A stretch of 46,115 nt of DNA from Streptomyces rugosispiralis (GTDB lineage: Bacteria; Actinomycetota; Actinomycetes; Streptomycetales; Streptomycetaceae). Both the position numbers and the translations under genes were made by a program. How positions within the stretch are numbered: the stretch's first letter is position 1; every line of letters begins with the position of its first letter. The notes beneath the pieces were generated by a model. It saw nothing but the letters and a program-made list of their open reading frames with translations. It ran no database searches and was not told the DNA's origin. The stretch is from the NCBI RefSeq assembly GCF_024505145.1, contig NZ_JANIAA010000059.1, positions 1 through 46,115 of the forward strand, read 5' to 3'. Below are positions 22,629 to 30,714 of this stretch, in pieces.

Positions 22629-23285
22629 TCAGGCGGCGGCGAAGCGGGTGGCGAGCTCCTTGGCCTTGGCCGCGACGTCCTCATGCGCCTTCGCCTTGGA
22701 GGCGTCCGAGAGCTCGACCAGGTCGGCCATGGCCGGATTGCTGCGGGCCAGCGTGAGTTCCGGCACAACGAACGTGACATCGAGGCCGAGGCCGTCGCCC
22801 AGGGCCTTGCCGAGGTAGTTCGTCACGAACTCGAAGCTCTCCCGCGGGGTGCCCGGGCCGTAACCGCCGCCGCGGCTGGCGACGACGATCGTCGGGGTGC
22901 CCGAGGTGGTGGTCTGCTCGGCGCCCGCGGTGCGGCCCATGATGATCACGTGGTCCAGCCACGCCTTGAGGGTGGAGGGAATCGTGAAGTTGTACATCGG
23001 GGCGCCGATCAGGACCACGTCGGCCTGCTCGAGCTCGCTGGCAAGGGTCTCCCGCAGCGCGAAGGCCGCGTGCTGCTCGGGGGAGCGCTGGTCGGCAGCG
23101 GCGAAACCGGCGGCGGCGGCGAGGCCGTCCAGGTGCGGCAGCGGCTCGGCGGCCAGGTCGCGATAGATCACCGTGCCATTCGGGTGCTGGGCTTCCCATT
23201 CCTTGCGGAAGGTGGCCGTGACCGAGCGGGAAGCGGAGGCTTCACCGGGGAAGACGGAGGTGTCGAGGTGCAGAAGAGTCGGCAT
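22629..23285 (-). CDS. azoR: FMN-dependent NADH:quinone oxidoreductase / azoreductase
   Basis: A 218-residue flavodoxin-fold protein of the AzoR/AcpD family, which reduces quinones (and azo dyes) by two-electron transfer with FMN and NAD(P)H. Visible features are LLHLDTSVFPGEASASRSV (phosphate loop), IGAPMYNFTIPSTLKAWLDHVI (FMN-binding MYNF) and ASRGGGYGPGTPRESFEFVTNYL. The ATG at 23285 follows GGAGG. It is divergent from an HxlR regulator gene, an arrangement typical of quinone- or electrophile-responsive pairs. Confidence 0.93.
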   Translation of the reverse strand: MPTLLHLDTSVFPGEASASRSVTATFRKEWEAQHPNGTVIYRDLAAEPLPHLDGLAAAAGFAAADQRSPEQHAAFALRETLASELEQADVVLIGAPMYNFTIPSTLKAWLDHVIIMGRTAGAEQTTTSGTPTIVVASRGGGYGPGTPRESFEFVTNYLGKALGDGLGLDVTFVVPELTLARSNPAMADLVELSDASKAKAHEDVAAKAKELATRFAAA

Positions 23286-23399
23286 GGATGCCTCCAGTGA
23301 CAAGGCTCGGGAAGGAGCCAGTAATACCTACGTACCTACAGAAGGCACAGTAGCTTACTTTTTCGTAGTCCCGAACCAGAACGCAGTAGTCTGTATTCC
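23286..23399. promoter_or_regulatory. azoR / hxlR divergent operator region
   Basis: This short AT-richer region holds TACCTAC-G-TACCTAC with central TACGTA (about 23326-23340), then GTAGCTTACTTTTTCGTAGTC. The GTAG/CTAC elements resemble the TAC...GTA cores bound by HxlR/YodB-type regulators. An operator shared by both genes is inferred. Confidence 0.5.
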
Positions 23400-23777
23400 A
23401 TGGCGAAGGATCGTGGGGACCACAACGAGCAGGCCTGCAAGCAGGTCGACGGCGAGATGACGCGGGTCTTCGAGCTGTTCGGCAAGCGATGGACGGGGCT
23501 GATCGTGGCCGTGCTGACGGAGCAGGGGGCGTACTTCGCCGACCTGCGGCGGGCCATCCCGGGGATCAGTGAGCGGATGCTGTCGGACCGGCTCACCGAG
23601 CTCGCCACGGCGGGCCTGGTGGTGCGGGAGGTCGACGCCGGGCCGCCGCTGCGGGTGGCCTACCGGCTGACGGACGCGGGGAAGGCGATGGAGCCCGCTC
23701 TGAAGGAGCTGTCGCGATGGGCGGAGAACCACCTGCCCTCGGGCGGCAAGGGGTGCCCGGAGCAGTTCCGGGGCTGA
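23400..23777 (+). CDS. HxlR family winged-helix regulator
   Basis: A 125-residue regulator with the HxlR fold: MTRVFELFGKRWTGLIVAVL, FADLRRAIPGISERMLSDRLTELATAGLVVREV (recognition helix) and the wing PLRVAYRLTDAGKAM. Cys13 (QACKQVD) sits where YodB/HypR-type members carry their redox-sensing cysteine; a second cysteine (KGCPEQ) lies near the C-terminus. It probably represses the divergent azoreductase until quinones or oxidants modify it. That link is inferred from position and the cysteine. Confidence 0.93.
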   Translation: MAKDRGDHNEQACKQVDGEMTRVFELFGKRWTGLIVAVLTEQGAYFADLRRAIPGISERMLSDRLTELATAGLVVREVDAGPPLRVAYRLTDAGKAMEPALKELSRWAENHLPSGGKGCPEQFRG

Positions 23778-23788
23778 GCCGGATCACT

Positions 23789-23901
23789 TTCTGCCCCGGG
23801 GCTCGCCTTCTGCTCCGGGGTTCGCCTTCTGCTCCGGGGCTCGCCTACGGGCGGGGGCTTGCCTTCCGATCGCGGACCCGCCTTCCGATCGGGGGGCTTG
23901 C
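23789..23901. repeat. 19-bp period tandem repeat, six degenerate units
   Basis: Three close copies of TTCTGCYCCGGGGYTCGCC (23789, 23808, 23827) are followed by an 18-bp and two diverged 19-bp units. The rest of the 291-bp gap to the next gene (23902-24068) shows no gene. It carries TTTTCCACAGG near 23980, similar to the elements at the paa and bkd promoters. Confidence 0.75.
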
Positions 23902-24068
23902 TTGCCTTCACTTCCGATCTGGGGGCCGTCTTTGGGATTGGTCTTCTGATCTGGGGTTTCGCCATGATCGTCAAGGTTTTCCACAGGCTCTGACGGGGTG
24001 GGGCGACAGGCGGTACGGTCGGCTCAGTCGATTCAGTCGATGTCGTGTGCGAGAAGGGCGGGGGCGCG

Positions 24069-25604
24069 ATGACGGACGACCGGAGCGTTGAGGGCGACGG
24101 CAGTGGCGAGGGCGGCCGAGCCGGAGCGGAGGGCCGGGGCGACGGCAGCGGTGAGCGTAGGCCGAGCGGCCGGGATGCCGCGGGCGGGGCGGCCCGGCGG
24201 CTGCCGCCGGTTCCGGGCTTCGCCGTGTGGCACGGTGAGGGGCCCACTCCCCGGCAGCGTGGCAAGGCGCTGCGCAAGAGCGTGCCGCGCTCGGCGCATG
24301 CCGAGGCGCCGAGGGACACCGAGCGGCCGGATCCGGTGACGGCGGTCGAGCGGTCGAACGCCGGGCGGCTGCCGGAGCTCACCCCGATCCGGGTGGGGCG
24401 GATGGCCGCGACCCCCTTCTCCTTTCTGCGCGGGGCCGCCGGACTGATGGCGCACGACCTCACGACCACGCCGGTGACCGGTATCGGGGCCCAGTTGTGT
24501 GGCGATGCCCATGCCGCCAACTTCGGGATCTACGGGGACGCGCGCGGTGGCCTGATCATCGATCTCAACGACTTCGACGAGACCGTGCACGGTCCGTGGG
24601 AGTGGGATGTGAAGCGGCTCGCGGTCTCGCTGGTGCTGGCCGGCCGTGAGGCGGGCGCCGACGAGGACACCTGCCGGGCGGCCGCCCGGGACGCGGTGGG
24701 CGCCTATCGGCGCACGGTGCGGCTGCTGGCCAAGCTCCCGGCGACGGAGGCGTGGAACGCGATCGCGGACGAGGAGCTGGTCTCCCACACGGACGCCAAG
24801 GACCTGGTGGGCACGCTGGAACGGATCTCCGAGAAGGCCCGGCGGAACACCAGCGCGCGGTACGCCGCCCGGTCCACCGAGCGCGTCCCGGGCGAGGAGG
24901 GCGTCTCCGGCCGCCCAGAGGCCCGGCGCTTCGTGGACGCGCCGCCGGTGCTGCGCAGGGTGCCGGACGAGGAGGCGGCGGCGGTGGCCTCGTCGCTCGC
25001 CGGATATCTGGGCACGCTGCCGGAGGACCGGCTGCCGCTGCTCTCGCGGTACGAGGTGCACGATGTGGCGTTCCGGGTGGTCGGCACGGGCAGTGTGGGC
25101 ACCCGCTCCTATGTGGTGCTGTTGCTCGACCACCGGGGCGAGCCACTGGTGCTCCAGGTGAAGGAGGCGCGGCCCTCCGCGCTGCTGCCCTATGTGGCGA
25201 AGGCCGGTTTCGAGGTGCCGGATGTCACGCACGAGGGGCGGCGGGTGGTGCTCGGCCAGAAGCGGATGCAGGTGGTCAGCGACATCCTGCTGGGGTGGAC
25301 CACGGTGCGGGGGCGGCACTACCAGGTGCGGCAGTTCCGCAACCGCAAGGGAAGCGTGGACCCGGCGGCCCTGGCCGCGGACCAGATGGACGACTACGGG
25401 CGGATGACCGGGGCCCTGCTGGCCCGGGCGCACTCCCACAGCGCGGACCCCCGGATGCTGGCCGGTTACTGCGGCAAGGGGGAGGAGCTGGACGAGGCGG
25501 TGGCCGCCTTCGCGATGGCGTACGCGGATCGCACGGAAGCGGATCACTCCGCGCTGGTCATGGCGGTGCGCAGGGGACGGATAGCGGCCGAGATGGGGGT
25601 GTGA
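24069..25604 (+). CDS. DUF2252 family protein
   Basis: A 511-residue cytosolic protein of the DUF2252 family. Signature parts are RMAATPFSFLRGAAGLMAHDL, GDAHAANFGIYG, IIDLNDFDETVHGPWEWDVKRLAVSL and RQFRNRKGSVD. GDAHAANFG and the DLNDFDE acidic motif resemble the catalytic and metal loops of aminoglycoside-phosphotransferase-like kinases, so a small-molecule kinase fold is suspected. Substrate unknown. Residues 1-55 are a Gly/Arg/Glu-rich variable head. ATG at 24069 is preceded by GGGGGC. Confidence 0.88.
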   Translation: MTDDRSVEGDGSGEGGRAGAEGRGDGSGERRPSGRDAAGGAARRLPPVPGFAVWHGEGPTPRQRGKALRKSVPRSAHAEAPRDTERPDPVTAVERSNAGRLPELTPIRVGRMAATPFSFLRGAAGLMAHDLTTTPVTGIGAQLCGDAHAANFGIYGDARGGLIIDLNDFDETVHGPWEWDVKRLAVSLVLAGREAGADEDTCRAAARDAVGAYRRTVRLLAKLPATEAWNAIADEELVSHTDAKDLVGTLERISEKARRNTSARYAARSTERVPGEEGVSGRPEARRFVDAPPVLRRVPDEEAAAVASSLAGYLGTLPEDRLPLLSRYEVHDVAFRVVGTGSVGTRSYVVLLLDHRGEPLVLQVKEARPSALLPYVAKAGFEVPDVTHEGRRVVLGQKRMQVVSDILLGWTTVRGRHYQVRQFRNRKGSVDPAALAADQMDDYGRMTGALLARAHSHSADPRMLAGYCGKGEELDEAVAAFAMAYADRTEADHSALVMAVRRGRIAAEMGV

Positions 25605-25662
25605 GGCGCGGGCCGGGGGTGTGACCTCCGTCGCCGATCACCGCCGGACGTAGTCTGAGCGG

Positions 25663-26526
25663 GTGACGAATCCGGAAGCGCAGCAGCAGGCACGGCAGTC
25701 GATGTCGGACGCGGAGCCCCAGGCGGAGTCGCACGACCGGTCGCAGGAGGAGGCTCAGGCCGCCGAGCGGCTGGAGCGGGCGGTGCGCGCGGCCGAGCAG
25801 GCGCTGATCGAGTTCGAGATAGCGGTGGAGACCTTCCGGGTGGAGGTGGAGAACTTCTCCCGGCTGCACCACCAGCGGCTCGGGCCGATGTACTCGCGCC
25901 TCGACGAACTGGACGCGCTGATCGCCGAGGCGCTCGCGGCCCGCACCGGCGATCCGGAGGACCTCCGCAAGGCCCGTGAGGCGCGGGGGCTGGTGCAGCC
26001 GATGCCGGGCGTGGAGGAGCTGTTCCACGGCTGGATCGACTCGGAGGGGCTCTCGCCGGAGGCGGCCGCGATGCTCACCGAGCGGTCCGTGCAGCCGCCG
26101 CCGCGGGTGCGGCCGAGCGAGGAGGCCCGCCGGATCTACCGTGAGCTGGCCCGTAAGGCCCATCCGGATTTGGCCGAGGAGGAGGCCGAGCGGGAGCGGC
26201 GCGGTGCCTTCATCGTGCGGGTCAACGCGGCCTACGCGGCCGGGGACGAGGAGGCGCTGCGGGCGCTGGCCGAGGAGTGGGAGGCCGGTCCGCCGCCGCC
26301 GGAGCGGCGGGCGAGCCGCAGCGAGGAGCTCTACGCCCGGCTGGAGTGGCTGGCCGAGCGCAAGGAGATGCTGGCCGCGGTCGCCGCGGAGCTGGAGTCG
26401 AGCGCGATCGGCGCGATGATCAAGATGGCGCCCGAGGACCCCGATGGGCTGCTGGACGAGATCGCCGAGCAGCTGCTGGCCCAGGTCTCGGAGAAGGAGG
26501 CCCGGCTCGCGGAGCTGGTGCGGTAG
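25663..26526 (+). CDS. J-domain-like coiled-coil protein
   Basis: A 287-residue acidic helical protein. Residues 25-80 are a probable coiled coil. Residues 150-195 (RIYRELARKAHPDLAEEEAERERRGAFIVRVNAAYAAGDEEALRAL) carry HPD and the following helix as in DnaJ J-domains, which stimulate DnaK/Hsp70 ATPase. The rest of the DnaJ layout (G/F and zinc domains) is missing. The C-terminal helix (about 225-285) is charged. The GTG at 25663 lies 58 bp after the DUF2252 stop. A co-chaperone role is inferred; the client is unknown. Confidence 0.82.
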   Translation: MTNPEAQQQARQSMSDAEPQAESHDRSQEEAQAAERLERAVRAAEQALIEFEIAVETFRVEVENFSRLHHQRLGPMYSRLDELDALIAEALAARTGDPEDLRKAREARGLVQPMPGVEELFHGWIDSEGLSPEAAAMLTERSVQPPPRVRPSEEARRIYRELARKAHPDLAEEEAERERRGAFIVRVNAAYAAGDEEALRALAEEWEAGPPPPERRASRSEELYARLEWLAERKEMLAAVAAELESSAIGAMIKMAPEDPDGLLDEIAEQLLAQVSEKEARLAELVR

Positions 26527-26569
26527 TAGGTTTGCCGCAGTTGCCGATGTCGTGTGAGAGGTGTGTCCG

Positions 26570-26923
26570 ATGCATTTTGCCCAGCTTCCCCAGGTGGAGG
26601 CGGCGGCGGTACCGGCCGATGGCCTGCTGCTGGACGTCCGGGAGGACGACGAGTGGGCGGCCGGGCATGTCGAGGGCGCGCTGCACATCCCGATGGGTCA
26701 GGTCATGGCGCGGTTCGACGAGCTGGCCGCGGCGGCCGGCGAGGGGCGCCGGGTGCATGTGATGTGCCGGGTCGGCGGCCGCTCCGCGCAGGTGACGCAG
26801 TATCTGGTCGCCCAGGGGCTGGACGCGGTGAATGTGGACGGCGGGATGCTCGCCTGGGACGCGGCGGGCCGGCCGATGGTGAGCGGCCCCGACGGCACCG
26901 CCGAAGGGGCCTTTGTGCTCTAG
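26570..26923 (+). CDS. Single-domain rhodanese-like sulfurtransferase
   Basis: A 117-residue cytosolic rhodanese domain. LLLDVREDDEWAAGHVEGALHIPM is the family signature, and the active-site loop CRVGGRS with persulfide-forming C66 is intact, followed by the conserved NVDGGMLAWDAAGRP. It could carry sulfur from thiosulfate or persulfides; its acceptor is unknown. The ATG at 26570 has GAGAGG upstream. Confidence 0.92.
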   Translation: MHFAQLPQVEAAAVPADGLLLDVREDDEWAAGHVEGALHIPMGQVMARFDELAAAAGEGRRVHVMCRVGGRSAQVTQYLVAQGLDAVNVDGGMLAWDAAGRPMVSGPDGTAEGAFVL

Positions 26924-26947
26924 AGGTTTCCCTAATGATCTTCCCCG

Positions 26948-26972
26948 CTGATCGGCCGGGCGCGCCGATCAG
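26948..26972. terminator. Hairpin between convergent rhodanese and acyl-CoA dehydrogenase genes
   Basis: A perfect 9-bp stem (CTGATCGGC with its complement GCCGATCAG) and a 7-nt loop in the 64-bp gap. Confidence 0.65.
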
Positions 26973-26987
26973 GTGAGGGGGCGGCGG

Positions 26988-28136
26988 TCAGCCGAGGGGG
27001 TGGGCGGCGAGGAGTTCGCCCAGTGCCTCCTCATGGGCGGCGGCGGATCCCAGCGAGAGCTCCAACTGCTTGCCCCAGGCGTGATAGCGGTGCAGGGGGT
27101 AGTCGGTGACCGCGCCGAAGCCGCCGTGCAGATGCTGGGCGGTCTGGACGACGCGGCGCACGCCCTCGGCGGCCCAGATCTTGGCGACGGCGACATCCCC
27201 CGCGATGGGCAGCGCCCCGCTCACCGTGGGCCGCTCCTCGTCCAGCGACAGCCGCCAGGCCGCCTGCCACAGCGTGGCCTCCATGGCCCGCAGATCGATA
27301 TAGCGGTCGGCGGTCTGCACGGCGACCGCCTGGAAGGTGGCGAGCGGGAAGCCGAACTGCTCGCGCTTGCTCACATACGAGCTGGTGAGGTCCAGCACCG
27401 CCGAGCCGAGGCCCAGGGCGAGGGCGCAGGTGCCGGTGGTGAGGAGATCGCGCAGCCACTCCCAGGCGCCGTCCGCGGTCAGCACCTCGCGGTCGGCGAG
27501 CCGCACCCCGTCCAGCCGGACCTCGGCATGCCGCTCACCGCTGGTGGAGATCTGCTCCTCGAGGGCGACGCCCTCATGGTCGCGGGGGACCAGGGCGAGG
27601 ACCGAACCGCCCTCCCCGGTGTGGGCCGGGATCAGCACACGATCGGCGCCATGGGCCCAGGGGACCGCGGTCTGGACGCCATCCAGCACCCAGCCCTCGC
27701 CGTTCCGCCGTGCCTGGACGGCGAGTTCGGCCGGGCCATGGCCGGTGCGGCCGCCGGCGGCCACGGTGAGGACCAGCTCACCGCGGGCGGCCCGGGGCAG
27801 TACATCGGCACACAGCTCGTCCCCGCCGTACCGCTGCAGGGCCAGTGCGGCGGCGCTGGATTCCAGCAGCGGCACCCGTGCCAGCACCCGGCCGCATTCC
27901 CGCAGCATCAGGCAGAGGGCGAGCGGGTCCAGGCCCGAGCCGCCGTGCCGGGGGTCGAGGGTCAGGCCCAGCAGATCGCTCTCGGCGAGCTTCCGCCACA
28001 GCGCACGGTCGAAGTCGTCGGCGACGGCGCCCGCGGTCAGCGCGGGGCTGGGCACGCTGTCCGGCGTGACGGAGGAGAAGACGGCCTTCGCCGCCTCGAC
28101 GGCCGCCTGCTGCTCCTCGGTGAAGGTGAAGTCCAC
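26988..28136 (-). CDS. Acyl-CoA dehydrogenase family protein
   Basis: A 382-residue FAD enzyme expected to oxidise an acyl-CoA to the 2-enoyl-CoA. It begins MDFTFTEEQQAAVEAAKAVF; the mid-domain and C-terminal helical domain show YVSKREQFGFPLATFQAVAVQTADRYIDLRAMEATLW and LHGGFGAVTDYPLHRYHAWGKQLE. The domain is degenerate compared with short-chain enzymes and resembles FadE proteins of steroid/branched substrates in actinobacteria, so the substrate is open. The GTG at 28136 follows GGGAGG. Two palindromes upstream suggest TetR-type control. Confidence 0.9.
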   Translation of the reverse strand: MDFTFTEEQQAAVEAAKAVFSSVTPDSVPSPALTAGAVADDFDRALWRKLAESDLLGLTLDPRHGGSGLDPLALCLMLRECGRVLARVPLLESSAAALALQRYGGDELCADVLPRAARGELVLTVAAGGRTGHGPAELAVQARRNGEGWVLDGVQTAVPWAHGADRVLIPAHTGEGGSVLALVPRDHEGVALEEQISTSGERHAEVRLDGVRLADREVLTADGAWEWLRDLLTTGTCALALGLGSAVLDLTSSYVSKREQFGFPLATFQAVAVQTADRYIDLRAMEATLWQAAWRLSLDEERPTVSGALPIAGDVAVAKIWAAEGVRRVVQTAQHLHGGFGAVTDYPLHRYHAWGKQLELSLGSAAAHEEALGELLAAHPLG

Positions 28137-28166
28137 TGTCCGTACCTCCCGCGCCGCGGCAATATC

Positions 28167-28196
28167 TGACGGCCCGTCAAGATAGAACAGGTTCTA
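28167..28196. promoter_or_regulatory. Two palindromic operators, one KstR-like
   Basis: TGACGG-C-CCGTCA (28167-28179) and TAGAAC-AG-GTTCTA (28183-28196) lie back to back, 31-60 bp upstream of the acyl-CoA dehydrogenase start. The second fits the mycobacterial KstR consensus TNNAACNNGTTNNA at every fixed position. The first is typical of a separate TetR-type site. Regulator identity is inferred; neither regulator is in the window. Confidence 0.7.
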
Positions 28197-28211
28197 CAAG
28201 AAGGGAACGCC

Positions 28212-28363
28212 GATGCCGTGCCCGAAGGCCGATGCCGCGCCCGGGGGCTGGTGCCGCGCCCGAAGGCCGATGCCGTGCCTGAACGCCGTTGCCGCGCCCG
28301 GACGCTGGCGCCGCGCTCGGGGGCTGGTGCCGCGCCCGGGGGCTGGTGCCGCGCCCGGACGCT
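28212..28363. repeat. 19-bp tandem repeat, eight copies
   Basis: Exactly eight contiguous 19-bp units (consensus GRTGCCGCGCCCGGGGGCT) run from 28212 to 28363 and stop one base before the paaE stop codon. They fill the gap between the acyl-CoA dehydrogenase promoter and paaE. The sequence is highly GC-rich and foldable on the transcript leaving paaE, so it may double as the operon's terminator. Confidence 0.88.
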
Positions 28364-28364
28364 G

Positions 28365-29471
28365 TCAGCGGTCGAAGTCCAGCTCCACCCGCTCGCCCAC
28401 CGGATGGGACTGACAGGCCAGCACATAGCCCGCCTCCACCTCGTCCGGCTCCAGCGCGAAGTTCCGGTCCATCCGCACCTCGCCCGAGACCAGGAAAGCC
28501 CGGCAGGTGCCGCAGACCCCGCCCTTGCACGCGTACGGCGCGTCGGACCGATTGCGCAGCACAGTCTCCAGCAGCGGCTCCCCGTCCTGGACCGGCCAGG
28601 TGCCCGAGCGGCCGTCCAGGGTCGCCGTGACCGAGCTGTGCGGGGCGATCGGGGCCGGGTCCGGTATGGGGGCGCCCTCGGCGGGGGCCGCGTCCACATG
28701 GAAGATCTCCTGGTGGACCCGGCCGCGGGGGACCCCGAGGCCGCGCAGCGCCCGCTCGGCGGCGCGCACCAGACCGTAGGGCCCGCACAGGAACCAGCCG
28801 TCCACCGAGGCGACCGGCAGCAGCGCCGGGAGCAGCCCGGTCAGCCGCTCCTCGTCGAGCCGCCCGGACACCAGCCCGGCCTGCTGCTCCTCCCGGGAGA
28901 GCGCGCTCACCAGCTGGAACCGGTCGGGCCAGCGGTCCTTGAGGTCGGCGACCTCCTCCAGGAACATCGTGGAGGCCGCGGTGCGGTCGCTCTGTACCAG
29001 GCAGAAGCGCGCCTCGGGCTGCCGGCTGAGCAGCGTGGCGGCGATGGACAGCACCGGGGTGATACCGCTGCCGCCGACGACCGCCGCGAAGTGACCGGGG
29101 CGGGGCTCCAGGACGAACCGGCCGGCCGGGGCCATCACCTCCATGACCTCGCCCACCGCCAGCTCCTTGAGGGCATAGGTCGAGAACTCGCCGCCCTCGA
29201 CCAGCCGCACCCCGATCCGCAGGAACTCGGGGCCCTCCGCGCCCGGGGCCGGGGTGCAGATCGAGTATGTCCGGCGGATCTCCGCGCCATCGGCGAACCG
29301 GCGCACCGCGATGTGCTGCCCCGCCGCGAAGCGGAACGCCTCCCGCAGTGCGGGCGGCACCAGGAGGGTGACCGCCACCGCGTCATCGGTGAGCCGCTCG
29401 ACCGCCGCCACCCGCAGCGGGTGGAACGCGCCGTGGCGGGGCGTGACCCGCTTCACCGCCTCCGCGGCCAT
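28365..29471 (-). CDS. paaE: Phenylacetyl-CoA epoxidase reductase subunit PaaE
   Basis: A 368-residue electron-transfer flavoprotein that passes NAD(P)H electrons to the di-iron PaaA. It has a ferredoxin-reductase part with FAD-binding RTYSICT (about 66-72) and NAD-binding GGSGITPVLS, and a C-terminal plant-type [2Fe-2S] domain with CKGGVCGTC and a later CQS. The ATG at 29471 overlaps the paaD stop (TGATG). Last gene of paaABCDE. Confidence 0.95.
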   Translation of the reverse strand: MAAEAVKRVTPRHGAFHPLRVAAVERLTDDAVAVTLLVPPALREAFRFAAGQHIAVRRFADGAEIRRTYSICTPAPGAEGPEFLRIGVRLVEGGEFSTYALKELAVGEVMEVMAPAGRFVLEPRPGHFAAVVGGSGITPVLSIAATLLSRQPEARFCLVQSDRTAASTMFLEEVADLKDRWPDRFQLVSALSREEQQAGLVSGRLDEERLTGLLPALLPVASVDGWFLCGPYGLVRAAERALRGLGVPRGRVHQEIFHVDAAPAEGAPIPDPAPIAPHSSVTATLDGRSGTWPVQDGEPLLETVLRNRSDAPYACKGGVCGTCRAFLVSGEVRMDRNFALEPDEVEAGYVLACQSHPVGERVELDFDR

Positions 29472-30019
29472 CACAACTCCTTGAAGTGGTCGAACGGTTC
29501 GCCGCAGGCCGCGCAGCGGCGCAGCGCCTTGCAGGCGGTGGAGGAGAAGCGGCTGAGCAGCTCGGTCTCGGTCGAGCCGCAGTGCGGGCAGCGCACCGCG
29601 AGGGCCACCGGGACCGGACCGCCCCCCGCCGCCGCGTCGCGCGGCGCGGGCGGCGCTATGCCGGACTCCGCCAGCTTGCGGCGGCCCTCGGCGCTGATCG
29701 CGTCCGTCGTCCAGGGCGGGGAGAGGACCGTGCGCACGGCGACCTCGGGGACGCCATGGTCATGGAGTATCCGCTCGATATCGGTGGCCATCGACTCCAG
29801 CGCCGGGCAGCCGGTGTAGGTGGGGGTCAGCTCGACCTCGACCCGGCCCGGCCCCAGCAGCCGCAGCCCGCGCATCACTCCCAGCTCGGCCAGGGACACC
29901 ATCGGCAGCTCCGGGTCCGGTACGGATCCGGCCAGCCGCAGCAGCTCCTCCTCGAGCGGGGTGAGGCCGGTATCGGACGCGGCGGGCGTGGGTGCCGCGG
30001 CGGGCGTGGGCGTCACCAT
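29471..30019 (-). CDS. paaD: Phenylacetyl-CoA epoxidase subunit PaaD
   Basis: A 182-residue protein with an N-terminal MIP18/DUF59-like domain (about 20-115; VPDPELPMVSLAELGVM and TYTGCPALESM) and a C-terminal zinc-binding tail (CPHCGSTETELLSRFSSTACKALRRCAACGEPFDH). PaaD is thought to help assemble the iron centre of the epoxidase. The ATG overlaps the end of paaC by 7 bp (ATGGTGA). An Ala/Pro/Thr repeat fills residues 3-16. Confidence 0.95.
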   Translation of the reverse strand: MVTPTPAAAPTPAASDTGLTPLEEELLRLAGSVPDPELPMVSLAELGVMRGLRLLGPGRVEVELTPTYTGCPALESMATDIERILHDHGVPEVAVRTVLSPPWTTDAISAEGRRKLAESGIAPPAPRDAAAGGGPVPVALAVRCPHCGSTETELLSRFSSTACKALRRCAACGEPFDHFKEL

Positions 30020-30714
30020 GTCGCCCCCGGGTGGCTGCGGTGCAGATGCTGCATCTCGGCGAGCATCCGGCCGAACGGCTCGGTATGGATGCCCTGGCGC
30101 CCGGCGCCGGCCGCCCAGCCGCCGCGCCGCGGCCCCTCGGGCACCGCCAGGGTGGCGCGCTCCAGGACCGAGGTGATCCGGGTCAGCCAGGCGTCGTGCA
30201 GGGTGTGCCACTCCACCTCGCACCCCTCGACCGGCTCGAAGAGCTCACCGGTGAACCGCCAGAGCGCGTCCAGCCCGCGCCGCATCCGCTCATGGCTCTC
30301 GTCCGTGCCGTCGCCGAGCCGCAGGGTCCAGTGCTCGGCGTGGTCGCGGTGGTAGGCCACCTCCTTGACCGCCTTGGCGGCGAGCGGGGCGAAGGGGCCG
30401 GTGCCGCGCGCCAGCCGCTCGTACAGCAGCTCCTGGTAGGTGGAGAAGTAGAGCTGACGGGCGATGGTCTGGGCGAAGTCCCCGTTGGGCTGCTCGACCA
30501 GCTGGACGTTGCGGAACGCCCGCTCCTCGCGCAGATACGCCAGCTCGTCCTCGTCACCGGCGAGGGAGAGCAGCACCCGGGCCTGGCCGAGCAGGTCGAG
30601 GGCGATATTGGCGAGCGCGACCTCCTCCTCCAGCACGGGGGCGTGCCCGGCCCACTCCCCCAGCCGGTGGGAGAGCACCAGCGCGTCGTCGCCCAGGGCG
30701 AGGGCCGCGGTCAC
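30013..30714 (-). CDS. paaC: Phenylacetyl-CoA epoxidase structural subunit PaaC
   Basis: A 233-residue ferritin-like helical subunit that pairs with PaaA but lacks a full iron site. Family parts: DDALVLSHRLGEWAGHAPVLEEEVALANIALDLLGQARVLL, EERAFRNVQLVEQPNGDFAQTIARQLYFSTYQ and KEVAYHRDHAEHW. The GTG at 30714 overlaps the paaB stop (GTGA), so this short form is chosen over a much longer open frame that runs through paaB. Confidence 0.95.
   Translation of the reverse strand: MTAALALGDDALVLSHRLGEWAGHAPVLEEEVALANIALDLLGQARVLLSLAGDEDELAYLREERAFRNVQLVEQPNGDFAQTIARQLYFSTYQELLYERLARGTGPFAPLAAKAVKEVAYHRDHAEHWTLRLGDGTDESHERMRRGLDALWRFTGELFEPVEGCEVEWHTLHDAWLTRITSVLERATLAVPEGPRRGGWAAGAGRQGIHTEPFGRMLAEMQHLHRSHPGATW

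Noticed and set aside
28212..28363. CRISPR array
   Set aside because: The eight 19-bp units are directly adjacent without unique spacers, so this is a minisatellite. No cas gene is present.
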